Source of the DNA: JAEUMG01 sp963805405
GTDB taxonomy: Bacteria; Pseudomonadota; Alphaproteobacteria; Rhizobiales; Aestuariivirgaceae
Length of the DNA: 64,000 nt
Direction: 5' to 3'
NCBI GenBank assembly: GCA_963805405.1
Contig: CAWDUC010000001.1
Location: 1 to 64,000, forward strand
In this document: positions 52,386 through 61,812 of the stretch, in pieces
Position numbering within the stretch: the first letter of the stretch is position 1
Layout of the letters: each line of letters begins with the position of its first letter
The notes under the pieces: model-generated
The model's input: the letters and a program-made list of their open reading frames with translations, nothing else
The model's database searches: none
What the model was told of the DNA's origin: nothing
Position numbers and translations under genes: made by a program

Positions 52386-53048
52386 ATGGGGTTGGGATTA
52401 CGGTGCGTTTACGCCGCTGCGGCGATTGCGGTTTTTGCCGCGCCGGCGGCGGCACATCCCCATGTATGGATCGACATGAGCTCCGATGTCGTGTTCGATG
52501 AACAAGGCAGGGTGAGCGCCGTCACTGTCGAATGGACCTTCGACGACGGCTATGCCCAGGTGGCGCTCGACGGCCTCGATACCGACGGCGACGGCGTCTA
52601 CAGCGCCACCGAGCTCGAGGCGCTGACGCGCGAGAACATGGACTCCCTCAAGGATTATGACTACTTCATCCACGCCTTTATCGACGGCAAGCCGATGCGC
52701 ATTCAACAGGCAAAGGACCCTGGACAGATCTACAGCAATCAGCGGCTGACGCTGTATTTTACGGTGCCGCTCGAAAAGCCGATCGATCCTAAAATGAACG
52801 ACTTCTACTACCGCATCTACGATCCCGAGTTCTTCATCGCGATGGACTACGTGAAGGAAGAGCCGGTCAGTGCGCAAGGGCCGATGCCTGCCGGTTGCAA
52901 GCTTGATCTCTTGCCCGTAGTGACCGATTCTCAAACCGAGCAGACGAAGCAGATGCTCTCCACGAAGGGCAAGGACTGGCAGCCACCGCCGGATGAAGAT
53001 TTCGGCTCGATGTTCGCCCAGCCATTGCATGTCGATTGCAAGGGGTGA
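52386..53048 (+). CDS. zevA: ZevA-like periplasmic protein (DUF1007)
   Basis: 220 residues. Signal peptide with cleavage near AAPAAA, then HPHVWIDMSSDVVFDEQG, the DUF1007 opening. An EF-hand-like loop DTDGDGVYSATELEAL lies near residue 75, and DPEFFIAMDY is typical. In Haemophilus a protein of this family (ZevA) binds zinc and works with a membrane partner in zinc uptake. Here it lies 81 bp after the ZnuA-like gene in the Zur-controlled unit. Confidence 0.85.
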   Translation: MGLGLRCVYAAAAIAVFAAPAAAHPHVWIDMSSDVVFDEQGRVSAVTVEWTFDDGYAQVALDGLDTDGDGVYSATELEALTRENMDSLKDYDYFIHAFIDGKPMRIQQAKDPGQIYSNQRLTLYFTVPLEKPIDPKMNDFYYRIYDPEFFIAMDYVKEEPVSAQGPMPAGCKLDLLPVVTDSQTEQTKQMLSTKGKDWQPPPDEDFGSMFAQPLHVDCKG

Positions 53049-53090
53049 TCAAGATGGGCGATCGGGGAACGCCTAAAGGCATTTTCATCG

Positions 53091-53172
53091 CCGGACTCGT
53101 CCGGGCAATCCAGGGTGCAAGGAATTCCGCCTACGGAGTATCGACACGATGCGTCTCCGGGACAAGCCCGGG
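53091..53172. repeat. Paired palindromes in the zevA-zevB gap
   Basis: CCGGACTCGTCCGG (53,091-53,104) and CCGGG-ACAAG-CCCGG (53,157-53,171) lie 52 bp apart. The second is part of GTCATCCCCGGGCTTGTCCC on the minus strand, a pattern of alphaproteobacterial intergenic palindromes. Their presence argues that this stretch is not coding. Confidence 0.65.
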
Positions 53173-53173
53173 G

Positions 53174-54289
53174 ATGACAATTGTCACGTCCCTTCTCTGG
53201 CTTTTCCTCGTCCTGGGGCTTTTCGTCTCCCTCGCTCCCGCACACGCGCAGGCGACGGAGGGGGCCAGCCAGACCGAGCAGCAGCCGAAGATCGACCGGC
53301 GCAAACTGCTGGTTCAACCGCGCAACGCCGATGGCAGCCTTCAGGAGATCTCTTTCTTCGACGACCCCGTCTTGTGGCTGCAGCAGAAACAGCGCGCCTA
53401 TTACGGATCGATGCAGCAGTCGATCAAGGCGATGAATTCGACTTCGCCACTGGCGGCGACACTTGCGCTGATGGGCCTGAGCTTCGGTTATGGCGTCTTC
53501 CATGCCGCGGGGCCGGGTCACGGCAAGGCGGTGATATCGGCCTGGCTGCTCGCTACCGAGAATGAACTCAAGCGCGGCATTGCCGTCGCCTTCATGAGCG
53601 CGATGGTCCAGGCCCTGACGGCAATCGCCATCGTCACCGGCCTGCTGCTGCTGGCCTATCTGGTGCTGGTCGCCAATCCGGGTTCGACCTCGCGCTATTT
53701 GGCCGGCATTCTCGAAAGCACGAGCTACGCGCTCATTGCTGGCATGGGCCTCTATCTCATCTGGACGGCGTTTCGTCCGCATTCGCATGGCGAGGCACCC
53801 GCCGACGATCACCATCATGCACATGATCATCATCACGGGCATGATCATCACCATCATCACGATGCTGGGCATCACCACCATGACCACGCGCATGACGAAG
53901 CTTGCGGCTGCGGCCATGCGCATGTGCCGACAGCGGCCCAGGTCAAGGGCGCCTGGTCATGGCGGCAGGCTTGCTCCATGGCTTTTGCCATCGGCATCAG
54001 GCCGTGCAGCGGCGCATTAATCGTCCTCTTCTTTGCCTATCCGATCGGCCTCTATTGGGCGGGCGTCGCATCGACGCTGGTCATGGCGCTTGGCACCGCC
54101 ATCACCGTTTCGGCGATTGCCGCGATTGCCGTCTATTCCAAGCACTTCGCATTGCGCTGGGCAAAGAAGGACGATGCCTGGATGGCCAGGGTCGGCTTCT
54201 GGTTGAGAGTGTGCGGCGGCCTCGTCATTGCCGCTTTCGGCGGGCTCTTGTTCTGGGCTTCGCTTGGGACCGTCAACACGATGATGTAG
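53174..54289 (+). CDS. zevB: ZevB-like membrane transporter (NicO/RcnA family)
   Basis: About 371 residues from ATG 53174; the frame is open from further upstream, but that part crosses repeats. Signal-anchor SLLWLFLVLGLFVSLAPAHA, then about six membrane helices. GYGVFHAAGPGHGKAV holds the HxxGPGHGK motif of NicO transporters. A central loop has 23 His in about 48 residues, closed by CGCGHAH. GIRPCSGALIVLFFA is the second signature. NicO members move Ni/Co; ZevB members are linked to zinc. Context favours zinc import. Confidence 0.88.
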   Translation: MTIVTSLLWLFLVLGLFVSLAPAHAQATEGASQTEQQPKIDRRKLLVQPRNADGSLQEISFFDDPVLWLQQKQRAYYGSMQQSIKAMNSTSPLAATLALMGLSFGYGVFHAAGPGHGKAVISAWLLATENELKRGIAVAFMSAMVQALTAIAIVTGLLLLAYLVLVANPGSTSRYLAGILESTSYALIAGMGLYLIWTAFRPHSHGEAPADDHHHAHDHHHGHDHHHHHDAGHHHHDHAHDEACGCGHAHVPTAAQVKGAWSWRQACSMAFAIGIRPCSGALIVLFFAYPIGLYWAGVASTLVMALGTAITVSAIAAIAVYSKHFALRWAKKDDAWMARVGFWLRVCGGLVIAAFGGLLFWASLGTVNTMM

Positions 54290-54320
54290 CCTGCCCGCAG
54301 GCGAGTCGTTGAGGCGCTTC

Positions 54321-54812
54321 ATGCCGACGAAAGAAACACGGATCAGTTCCTGGGCCGTTTTGGCGGGCTTCATCGCGCTCTGCCTTGCGACCGGCGCGGC
54401 AGGCGGATGGATCACCGCACGCTCCATCGTCGATTGGTATCCGACATTGGCGAAGCCGGCTTGGACACCGCCCAATTCGCTCTTCGGGCCGGTCTGGACG
54501 GCGCTTTATGTCATGATGGCCTTCGCTGCCTGGCTCGTCTGGCGCAAGGATACGCGCTTTGCCGGTATACGCGTGGCGCTCATCTTATTCTTCGTGCAGC
54601 TCGCCTTGAACTTCTTCTGGTCGTTCCTGTTCTTCGGGTTGAAGGCCCCGGGAATAGCTCTCATCGATATCATCGCCTTGCTGCTCGTCCTCACACTGAC
54701 GGTTTGGGCCTTCTTCCAGCAGAGCCGCTGGGCGGGGCTCATCATGCTGCCCTATCTTGCCTGGGTCGGCTTTGCGACCGCGCTCAATTTCGCGATCTGG
54801 CGGTTGAACTGA
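54321..54812 (+). CDS. TspO/MBR family membrane protein
   Basis: About 163 residues, five membrane segments. WYPTLAKPAWTPPNSLFGPVWTALYVMMAFAAWLVWR is the family signature; LNFFWSFLFFGLKAPG and LPYLAWVGFATALNFAIWRLN complete it. TspO binds porphyrins and influences tetrapyrrole and stress responses. It starts 31 bp after zevB in the same direction and may share its transcript. Confidence 0.93.
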   Translation: MPTKETRISSWAVLAGFIALCLATGAAGGWITARSIVDWYPTLAKPAWTPPNSLFGPVWTALYVMMAFAAWLVWRKDTRFAGIRVALILFFVQLALNFFWSFLFFGLKAPGIALIDIIALLLVLTLTVWAFFQQSRWAGLIMLPYLAWVGFATALNFAIWRLN

Positions 54813-54839
54813 AGCGCGATCCCGGCCCATGATAGCCCC

Positions 54840-55760
54840 ATGAAGGACGCAACCCCCGCCCCGCCTGCCACCCTTGAATCCAAACTCGCGGAAGACCGCT
54901 TCGTCATAACGGCCGAGGTCGCGCCGCCGCTGACAGCGTCCGCCGATGTGCTGATCGAGCGCGTCAAGCCGTTGCAAGGCCTCGTCGATGCCGTCAACGT
55001 GACCGACGCGGCAAGCGCGCGTGCGGCGCTTTCGAGTTTTGCCGCCTCCGCAATTCTGGTGCGCGAAGGCTTCGAGCCGGTGCTTCAGACCACCTGCCGC
55101 GACCGCAACCGTATTGCGCTCTCGGCGGATCTTCTCGGCGCTGCGGCGCAAGGTGTGCGTAACCTTCTGGTGCTGCACGGCGATGATCCCAAGACCGGCG
55201 ACATGCCGGACGCCAAGCCCGTCTATGATCTCAATTCGCGCGCCGTCATGTCGCTCGCCCGCGACATGCGCGATGAGGGCTGCCTGCTATCGGGCCGCGA
55301 GATAATCGACCCTCCACATTTTTATATCGGTTGCGCCGATGCGCCGATCGATCCGCCCGACAATTGGGAGCCGAAGGGTCTCGAAGCGAAGATTGCCGCC
55401 GGCGCGCAGTTTGCCCAGACGCAGTTCTGCTTCGATGCGGCACTTGCAGAGCGCTATTTCGCGCGGCTGGAAGCGCTCGGCATCTCAAGGCGGCTCAGGA
55501 TCATCGCCGGCATCGGGCCATTGCTCTCGGCGAAGCAGGCGCGCTTCATGAACGAGAAGCTATTTGGCGTATCGATCCCCGCGGCGATCATCGATCGGCT
55601 CGAGGCGGCGAGCGATCCGAAGGCCGAGGGGCGCGCAATCTGCGTCGAACTGATCGAGCGTTTGCGCGCGATGAAGGGCGTCAGCGGCGTTCACGTCATG
55701 GCGCCGTTGCAATCGCCGGCAGCCATCGCCGAGACGGTGAAACTGGGGGGATGGCGGTAG
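54840..55760 (+). CDS. Methylenetetrahydrofolate reductase family protein
   Basis: 306 residues, intact. FVITAEVAPPLTASADVLIERVKPL, VDAVNVTDAASARAALSSFA and GVRNLLVLHGDDP fit the TIM barrel of MetF-type flavoproteins; KIAAGAQFAQTQFCFDA is the conserved C-terminal motif. It reduces methylene- to methyl-tetrahydrofolate, or uses it in C1 catabolism. It starts 27 bp after the TspO gene. Confidence 0.9.
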   Translation: MKDATPAPPATLESKLAEDRFVITAEVAPPLTASADVLIERVKPLQGLVDAVNVTDAASARAALSSFAASAILVREGFEPVLQTTCRDRNRIALSADLLGAAAQGVRNLLVLHGDDPKTGDMPDAKPVYDLNSRAVMSLARDMRDEGCLLSGREIIDPPHFYIGCADAPIDPPDNWEPKGLEAKIAAGAQFAQTQFCFDAALAERYFARLEALGISRRLRIIAGIGPLLSAKQARFMNEKLFGVSIPAAIIDRLEAASDPKAEGRAICVELIERLRAMKGVSGVHVMAPLQSPAAIAETVKLGGWR

Positions 55761-55765
55761 TCTCA

Positions 55766-55897
55766 ACTTTCCCTCCTCGCGCCGCAGGCGTGGGGAGGGT
55801 GCCGAGCGCATGTGAGGCGGGTGGGGTAATCGCCGTGGACGCCTCACCCGGCGCTTCGCGCCACCCTCCCCGTGCTACGCACGGCGGAGGGAAAAAT
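55766..55897. repeat. Large intergenic palindrome
   Basis: Nested inverted repeats: TTTCCCTCC (55,768-55,776) with GGAGGGAAA (55,886-55,894), and GGGGAGGGTG (55,792-55,801) with CACCCTCCCC (55,862-55,871). The element fills the gap between two convergent genes and can fold into one long hairpin. Similar elements are scattered in alphaproteobacterial genomes. Confidence 0.8.
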
Positions 55898-57059
55898 CTA
55901 CAACTCCCCCGTCACACACTTCTTGGCGAGCGACTTGTACTGCTTCTCGGTGAACTGGATCGGATTGCCCCCGGCCGAAGGATCCTTGATCGCCATGGCC
56001 GCGATCTCATCAAGCCGCTTGGTATCAATGCCGATATCCTTCAGCGCATTGGGAATGCCGATCTCCTTGCGAAGCGCCAGAACCCATTTCACGAAGCCGT
56101 CGAAGCCGCCCTTGATGCCGAGATAACCGGCGGCGCGCACGATATCCTTCTCGATCTTGCGGCGATTGGCTTTCAGCACATAGGGCATGACGATGCCGTT
56201 GAGGAGGCCATGATGCGCGTCATAAAGTCCGCCGAACGGATGCGAGATCGCGTGGATGGCGCCGAGCCCGCGCTGGAAGGCGGTGGCACCCATCGCCGAG
56301 GCGACCAGCATGTTGCCGCGCGCATCGAGATCGCTGCCCTTCTTCACCGCCCGCCCGAGATTGTCCTTGATGAGCCGCATGCCTTCGAGCGCCACGCCCT
56401 CGGCGAGCGGATGATAGAAAGGCGCGCAGAAGGCCTCGAGATTGTGGGCGAGCGCGTCCATGCCGGTCGCGGCGGTGAGTTTCGCCGGCAGGCCCACGGT
56501 CAGTTCCGGATCGAGGATCGCCACCTTCGGCATGATCGCCGGATGAAAGATGATCTTCTTCTCATGCGTGACGGGATGGGTGACGACACCGGCGCGGCCG
56601 ACTTCAGAACCGGTGCCGGCGGTTGTCGGCACCGCGATGATGGGCGCGATCTTGGACGGCATCGGCGCGCGTCCACCAGTCGCCGACATCTTCGAGATCG
56701 AAGACCGAAATCTTCTGGCCATGCATGAGCGCGATGAGCTTGCCGACATCGAGGCCCGAGCCTCCGCCAAAGGCGACGACCCCGTCATGCTTACCAGCCT
56801 TGAAGGCTTCAACGCCTTCTTTGATGTTCGATTCGACCGGGTTTGGCCTGACATTGGCGAAAACCTCGATGCCAAGCCCGGCCTTCTTCGTATCGGCAAC
56901 GATCTTCTTCACCATCGCCATGCCGGCGAGGCCCGGGTCGGTGACGAAGAGCGGGCGCCTGATGCCGCTTGCCTTGCAATGCTCGGCAAGCTCTGCAATG
57001 CGCCCGGCGCCGAATTTGATGGCGGTTGGGAAGTTGAAATTGCGGTTCGGAAGGGTCAT
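55898..57059 (-). CDS. Iron-containing alcohol dehydrogenase (one frameshift)
   Basis: About 386 residues from ATG 57059. FGAGRIAELAEHCKASGIRRPL, FGGGSGLDVGKLIALM (NAD site), PTTAGTGSEVGRAGVV, GMDALAHNLEAF and AISHPFGGLYDAHHGLLNGIVMP hold the Asp and three His iron ligands of the family. One indel near 56,657 (TRADA / MPSKIAPIIAVP) breaks the frame. It follows the glutamine-synthetase-like gene in the same direction with 30 bp between. Substrate may be an amino alcohol derivative, given its neighbours. Confidence 0.92.
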
Positions 57060-57089
57060 GGGGGTCAACTCGTTTCGTTTCAGAAGGTA

Positions 57090-58469
57090 CTAGTATCTCT
57101 CAAATCCACGCTTCAGTTCGAAATCGGTGATCCGCCGGTCATACTCGAACTGCTCCCATTTCGCCGTGTGGACATAATGGTCGACGACATCGTCGCCCAT
57201 CGCGCTTCGCAACAGCTTCGACTTGTCGAGGAGTTCGGTCGCATCCCGCAGGGTCTTCGGGATTTCCCGCAATTTCTTCGAGGTATCATAGGCATCGCCC
57301 GAGAATACCGGCTCAAGCTTCATCTTCTTGTCGACGCCGTCGAGGCCCGCGACAAGCAAGGCGGCAAAGGCGAGATAGGGATTGAGGTCGGCGCCGCCGA
57401 CGCGGCATTCGACGCGCACGGCTTTGGTATCGCCACCGCACAGGCGGAAGCCGGCGGTGCGATTATCGAAGCTCCAGATCGCGCGGGTCGGCGCGAAGGT
57501 GCCGGCCATGAAGCGCTTGTAGGAGTTGATATAGGGCGCGAGGAAGTAGGTGATCTCGCCGGAATGCTGCAATTGCCCGGCGAGGTACTGTTTCATCAAT
57601 TCCGACATGCCATGCTCGCCCTTCTTGTCATGGAAGAGCGGCGACTTGCCGTCCGCTGTCCAAAGAGACTGATGGATGTGCGAGGAATTTCCGGCTCCGG
57701 CGTAATCCCACTTCGCCATGAAGGTGATCGACTTGCCGAGCGCCCAGGCGATCTCCTTGCAGCCGTTCTTCATGATCGCGTGCCGGTCCGCCATCTCCAG
57801 CGCCTCGGCATATTTGACGTTGATTTCTTCCTGGCCTGCGCCCCATTCGCCCTTCGAGTTTTCAACCGGGATGCCGGCGCCATGCAGACCATTGCGGATG
57901 GCGCGCATGACGCCCTCCTCCTTGGTCGTCTGGAAAATGTGATAATCCTCGCTGTAATAGCCTGAGGTCTTGAGATCGCGATAGCCCTTGGCGTGCGCCG
58001 CCTCGTAGCTGTCGTCGAACAGGAAGAACTCGAGTTCGGAGGCCATGAAGGCCTTCATCTTGTGATCGGCGAGGCGCTTGAGCTGCTTCTTCAGGATGGC
58101 ACGCGGCGAGTGCGGCACATCCTCGTGGCGTGTGATGATCGAGCACATCGCAGATGACCAAGTGCCGTGCCGTCGAGCCAGGGAATCCGGCGCAGCGTCG
58201 CCATGTCGGGCTTGAGCACGAAATCGCCATAGCCCTTATCCCAGCTTATCGCCTTGTAGCCGGGCACCGGCTCCATCTCGATGTCGTCGCCCAGCAGATA
58301 GTTGCAGCCATGGGTTTCTTCATAGGCGCCGTCGGCGAAGTACTTGCGCATGGAAGCGCTTGCCGATGAGGCGGCCCTGCATGTCGACCATGCAGGCGAG
58401 AACCGTATCGATCTTTCCGGCCGAAACATCCTTCTTCAGCTCGGATAATGTGAGCATTCCAGTCGTCAT
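57090..58469 (-). CDS. Glutamine-synthetase-like gamma-glutamyl ligase (two frameshifts)
   Basis: About 460 residues. MTTGMLTLSELKKDVSAGKIDTVLACMVDMQGRL opens it; ELEFFLFDDSYEAAH, GAGQEEINVKYAEALEMAD, AGAGNSSHIHQSLW (metal/ATP loop) and NRTAGFRLCGGDTKAVRVECRVGGADLNPYLA are the GlnA-fold active-site segments. Sequence around YLAPYINSYKRFMAGTFAPT resembles PuuA/GlnA4-type ligases that glutamylate amines rather than ammonia. Indels near 58,345 and 58,160 break the N-terminal half. Confidence 0.9.
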
Positions 58470-58542
58470 GCGAACCTCCCACGGCACTGCGCGATGTGCA
58501 AACGCGGCGCCCTTGCGAGCGCCGCGCCTGGTTACTTGTTAC

Positions 58543-60018
58543 TTAGGAAGCCTTGCGATGTTCCATCGCAAATTCTTCCTCGGGCGACAGGATAAGCTTG
58601 TGACGGCCGATCAGCGCGAAGTAGATGATCGCCACCACGAACCACACGATGACCCAGACAACGCCCTTGGTGAAGTTGGGGTCCTGGATCTGATAGAGAA
58701 GCGTCACCACGCCAATGACGATTGTCGCCCAGGCACCGCCCACGCCGAGGGGACTTCTGTAGGGCCGTACCATATTGGGTTGGTTCTTCCGCAGCAGAAT
58801 GAAGGAAATCGCCTGCAGGATGTAGGAGAACATCGCGCCAAAGACCGCCATGTTCAATAGAACGCTGCCGATCTGCGCCCCGGCCAATTCACCGCCCATC
58901 GTAAACCACATGATGAGCATGATGCCGAGTCCGACGACGGCCCCCATGACCATCGCAACATGCGGTGTCTTGTAGGTATCGTGCGTCACCGACATGTGCG
59001 ACGGGAAGTAACCGGCACGCGATAGCGAGTAGATCTGCCGGCCCATCGCGAAGACGATCGTGTGGAAGCTCGCGATCAGACCGATCAATGCGATCAGGCC
59101 GAGGACGACCGCGCCGGCACCGCCATAGATCGCCCGGAAACCATCAAGCAACGGCTCGCCCGAACTCCCGAGCTTGAAAGCACCGACGCCGATAACTGAC
59201 GGGTTGAGTAGAACGATCATGAATGCCGATACGATCAGCGTCAGCATGCCGAGGATAATACCTCTCGGCATATCGCGCTTGGGATCTACCAATTCTTCGG
59301 CGGCCAGGGGCAATTGTTCGATTGCCAGGAACAGCCACACCGCAAAGGGCAGTGTCGCCAGGATTCCGTTGATGCCCATCGGGAACAGCGGTCCATTGCC
59401 CTCCGGCAACTCGGCACCGTCCGGTCCGATGTTCAATGCCCACCGGCTGAAGTCCATGTTGGGAAATGCGCTGATCCAGAAGATTATCAAAACCGCGAGC
59501 GACGCCAGGGTTACAATCAGGGTCACCCGGAACGACAGCGCCACCCCGAATATGTTAAGCGCGAGGAACACCGCATATGTAATGATCCACCATATCCAAG
59601 GCGGGATGTCGCCACCCACGATCCCTCCAAGATATGAGCCGATGAAGAAAGCGATAACGGCAGGCGTGACGACGTATTCGACGTTCTCGCACAGCCCGGT
59701 GATGAAGCCGCCCCACGGGCCCATCGCCGTGCGGCCAAAGGAGTAGGCAGCGCCCGTATGCGGCAGGGCTGGCGACATTTCCGCGATACAGAACACAAGA
59801 CCCAGATACATGATCGCGATGATGATGCCGGCGACGAGCACACCGCCCCAACCGCCGGTCGCGAAGCCCAAATTCCAGCCAGAAAAATGCCCCGATATGA
59901 CCGCTCCTACCCCCAGCGCCCATAGCGACCAAATCCCCGCATAGCGCTGCAATCCGCGCTTTGCGAAATACCCCGCATCGGCTTTTGTATAGCTGACGCC
60001 ACTCTCACCTTGTGCCAT
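58543..60018 (-). CDS. eat: APC-family permease, ethanolamine-transporter type
   Basis: About 491 residues from ATG 60018, intact, twelve membrane segments. GYFAKRGLQRYAGIWSLWALGVGAVISG, MSPALPHTGAAYSFGRTAMGPWGGF and TGLCENVEYVVTPAVIAFFIGSYLGG are close to the ethanolamine permease (Eat) group; KRDMPRGIILGML and KTPHVAMVMGA are general APC features. Lies directly upstream of the ligase gene on the same strand, so it probably imports the substrate. Confidence 0.9.
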   Translation of the reverse strand: MAQGESGVSYTKADAGYFAKRGLQRYAGIWSLWALGVGAVISGHFSGWNLGFATGGWGGVLVAGIIIAIMYLGLVFCIAEMSPALPHTGAAYSFGRTAMGPWGGFITGLCENVEYVVTPAVIAFFIGSYLGGIVGGDIPPWIWWIITYAVFLALNIFGVALSFRVTLIVTLASLAVLIIFWISAFPNMDFSRWALNIGPDGAELPEGNGPLFPMGINGILATLPFAVWLFLAIEQLPLAAEELVDPKRDMPRGIILGMLTLIVSAFMIVLLNPSVIGVGAFKLGSSGEPLLDGFRAIYGGAGAVVLGLIALIGLIASFHTIVFAMGRQIYSLSRAGYFPSHMSVTHDTYKTPHVAMVMGAVVGLGIMLIMWFTMGGELAGAQIGSVLLNMAVFGAMFSYILQAISFILLRKNQPNMVRPYRSPLGVGGAWATIVIGVVTLLYQIQDPNFTKGVVWVIVWFVVAIIYFALIGRHKLILSPEEEFAMEHRKAS

Positions 60019-60041
60019 CGTTTCCCCTCCGTGATCGCCTG

Positions 60042-60856
60042 TCAGGACGCGATTTGAATAGCCTCGCCGGCCGCCGCTTCCTGCAGGGTTTCTGCGAGCC
60101 TTTCGGCCCATTCCGATTGTCCCTTCTCCGAATTCGATAAGATCATTGCGGATTTCGATCATCACATTGAGCAAGCCCCGCACGCCGGCATGGAGATTGA
60201 GCGTGTGGCACACCCCGTCCTTCGGGCCATAGGGCTCGTTGCGTCTGACGACGATATCGCTCGTCCGGCCGAGCACGCTCAGCATGCGATCGGCAAAGCG
60301 TGCGTCGCGGTCGTGAAGGATACCGAGATGAAGATTTCGCCTGTTGCCTTTGAAGACCGGCGTGAAACTGTGAATGGTTGCAAGGATCGTCGCCTGCTTT
60401 GCCGCCGCGCGTGCATCCAGGATGGCTGACACCGCCGCGTGGAATGGCCGGTAGATACTCTCGATGCGCTCGAGTTTCTGCTGTGCGCTCAGCGCCGCAT
60501 TGCCCGGAATAGGTGTCAACTCGCCCATCACGGGCATGGCATCGGATGATTCGGGCGGCCGATTGCAGTCATAGACGAGCCGGGAATAGCGCTGCAGGAT
60601 CAGCGGGGCATCGAGCGCGGCGGAAAGCTTGCGCGCAACACCTTCAGCTCCAATATCCCAGACGAAATGCCGTGCGAGGTCGCCGTCTGAAAGCCCCATG
60701 GTGCCGAGGAGTCGGCGGAAATAGGCGCCCCGCGTGCTCGCAGACCAAGACGATCTGCGATCCGCCGTGCGGATTGAGCACGACCGCAGGATCGCTCTCG
60801 CCCCTCAGAAGCTCCCCGTCCATTGCCACCCCGTGCCGGCGATTGTGGCTCGCCAT
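60042..60856 (-). CDS. N-formylglutamate amidohydrolase-family protein (two frameshifts)
   Basis: About 270 residues. QIVLVCEHAGRLFPP, MGLSDGDLARHFVWDIGAEGVARKL, LILQRYSRLVYDCNRP and IHSFTPVFKGNRRNLHLGILHDRD contain the metal- and substrate-binding segments of the FGase family, which hydrolyses amides of glutamate. NEPYGPKDGVCHTLNLHAG and LLNVMIEIRNDLI follow; it ends AGEAIQIAS. Indels near 60,698 and 60,125. It is 23 bp upstream of the permease gene on the same strand. Confidence 0.88.
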
Positions 60857-60928
60857 GCTGTAGCGATATTTTCAGAATCGCCTCGGACTGTCAAATTCAT
60901 TACAATACTCGGAAAATTTGGGGGAGGC

Positions 60929-61799
60929 ATGAAGCCGCAATCGCGCGACACGATCGCCGAGAGGATTCGTTTGCACAGCAAGCGCCTGACCGGCGCCGAG
61001 CACAAGCTTGTCGATGCCCTCCTTGCCAACTACCCGGTAGCCGGTCTTTCAAGTATCACCGAGGTCGCCGCGACCGCGGGGGTCAGTACGCCAACCGTAT
61101 TGCGATTGGCCAAGAAGCTTGGCTTTTCGGGCTTTCCTGCCTTCCAGGCCGAGTTGCGCGCCGGAATTGACGGCCCAACTCCAAAACCCCATCGCGCGGC
61201 ATGATCGCTGGCCCTCGGAGGCTCCCGAAGAGCACATCCTCAACGGTTTCTCGCATGCCGTGCTCGACAATCTGCGAACCTCGATCAAGCGTCTCGACCA
61301 TCGCGAATTCGACCGCATCGCGGAACTCCTCGCGCAACCGCGCCATTCCATTCACGTGGTCGGCGGACGGATCACCCACCCTTTGGCGCAATATCTCCAC
61401 ACGCATCTCGGCATGATACGGGCTGGCACGTTCCTCATGCCGCCGCAGCCGGCCCTGTGGCCGCAATATCTGCTGAACATGGATCGCACCGGCCTGCTCG
61501 TGGTTTTCGACATCCGCCGCTACGACCCGCAGATCCACGAATTGGCAAAGCTTGCCGCCGCGCGCGGCGCCAGGATCATACTGGTGACGGACCAGTGGAT
61601 GAGCCCCATTGCGGGTCTGGCGCTGCATGCCATACCCCTGCGCATCGAAGTGCCGTCGAGCTGGGACTCCAATATCGCGCCTCTCTTCCTCATCGAGGCG
61701 CTTATCGCCGCTGTCGCCAATCACCATTGGCCCGAGACGCAGCGACGGATTAAAGAGCTTGAGGCGCTGACCGAGGCGCAACGGAAAACAAGAAAATAG
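60929..61799 (+). CDS. RpiR/MurR-family transcriptional regulator (one frameshift)
   Basis: About 290 residues. ATG at 60929 with GGGGGAGG upstream. N-terminal HTH: IAERIRLHSKRLTGAEHKLVDALLANY, ITEVAATAGVSTPTVLRLAKKLGFSGFPAFQAELR. After an indel near 61,170 the SIS domain follows (FDRIAELLAQPRHSIHVVGGRITHPLAQYL; LLVVFDIRRYDPQIHELAKLAAARGARIILVTDQW). Divergent from the FGase/permease/ligase/dehydrogenase genes by 72 bp, and 13 bp upstream of the GMC oxidoreductase gene, so it likely controls both directions. Confidence 0.9.
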
Positions 61800-61812
61800 G
61801 GCCCGACAGCGA

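Noticed and set aside
53036..53173. An N-terminal extension of the ZevB-like protein
   Set aside because: The open frame crosses paired palindromic repeats and lacks a signal sequence; a signal-anchor begins at ATG 53174.
53780..53930. A tandem DNA repeat in the CATCAT-rich segment of the ZevB-like gene
   Set aside because: It is the codon-level result of a poly-His metal-binding loop, common in this transporter family.
60019..60699. A single fused amidohydrolase-permease protein of 718 residues
   Set aside because: The fusion arises from an indel that removes the amidohydrolase stop; a normal permease start (MAQGESGVSY) and a separate amidohydrolase C-terminus in another frame are visible.
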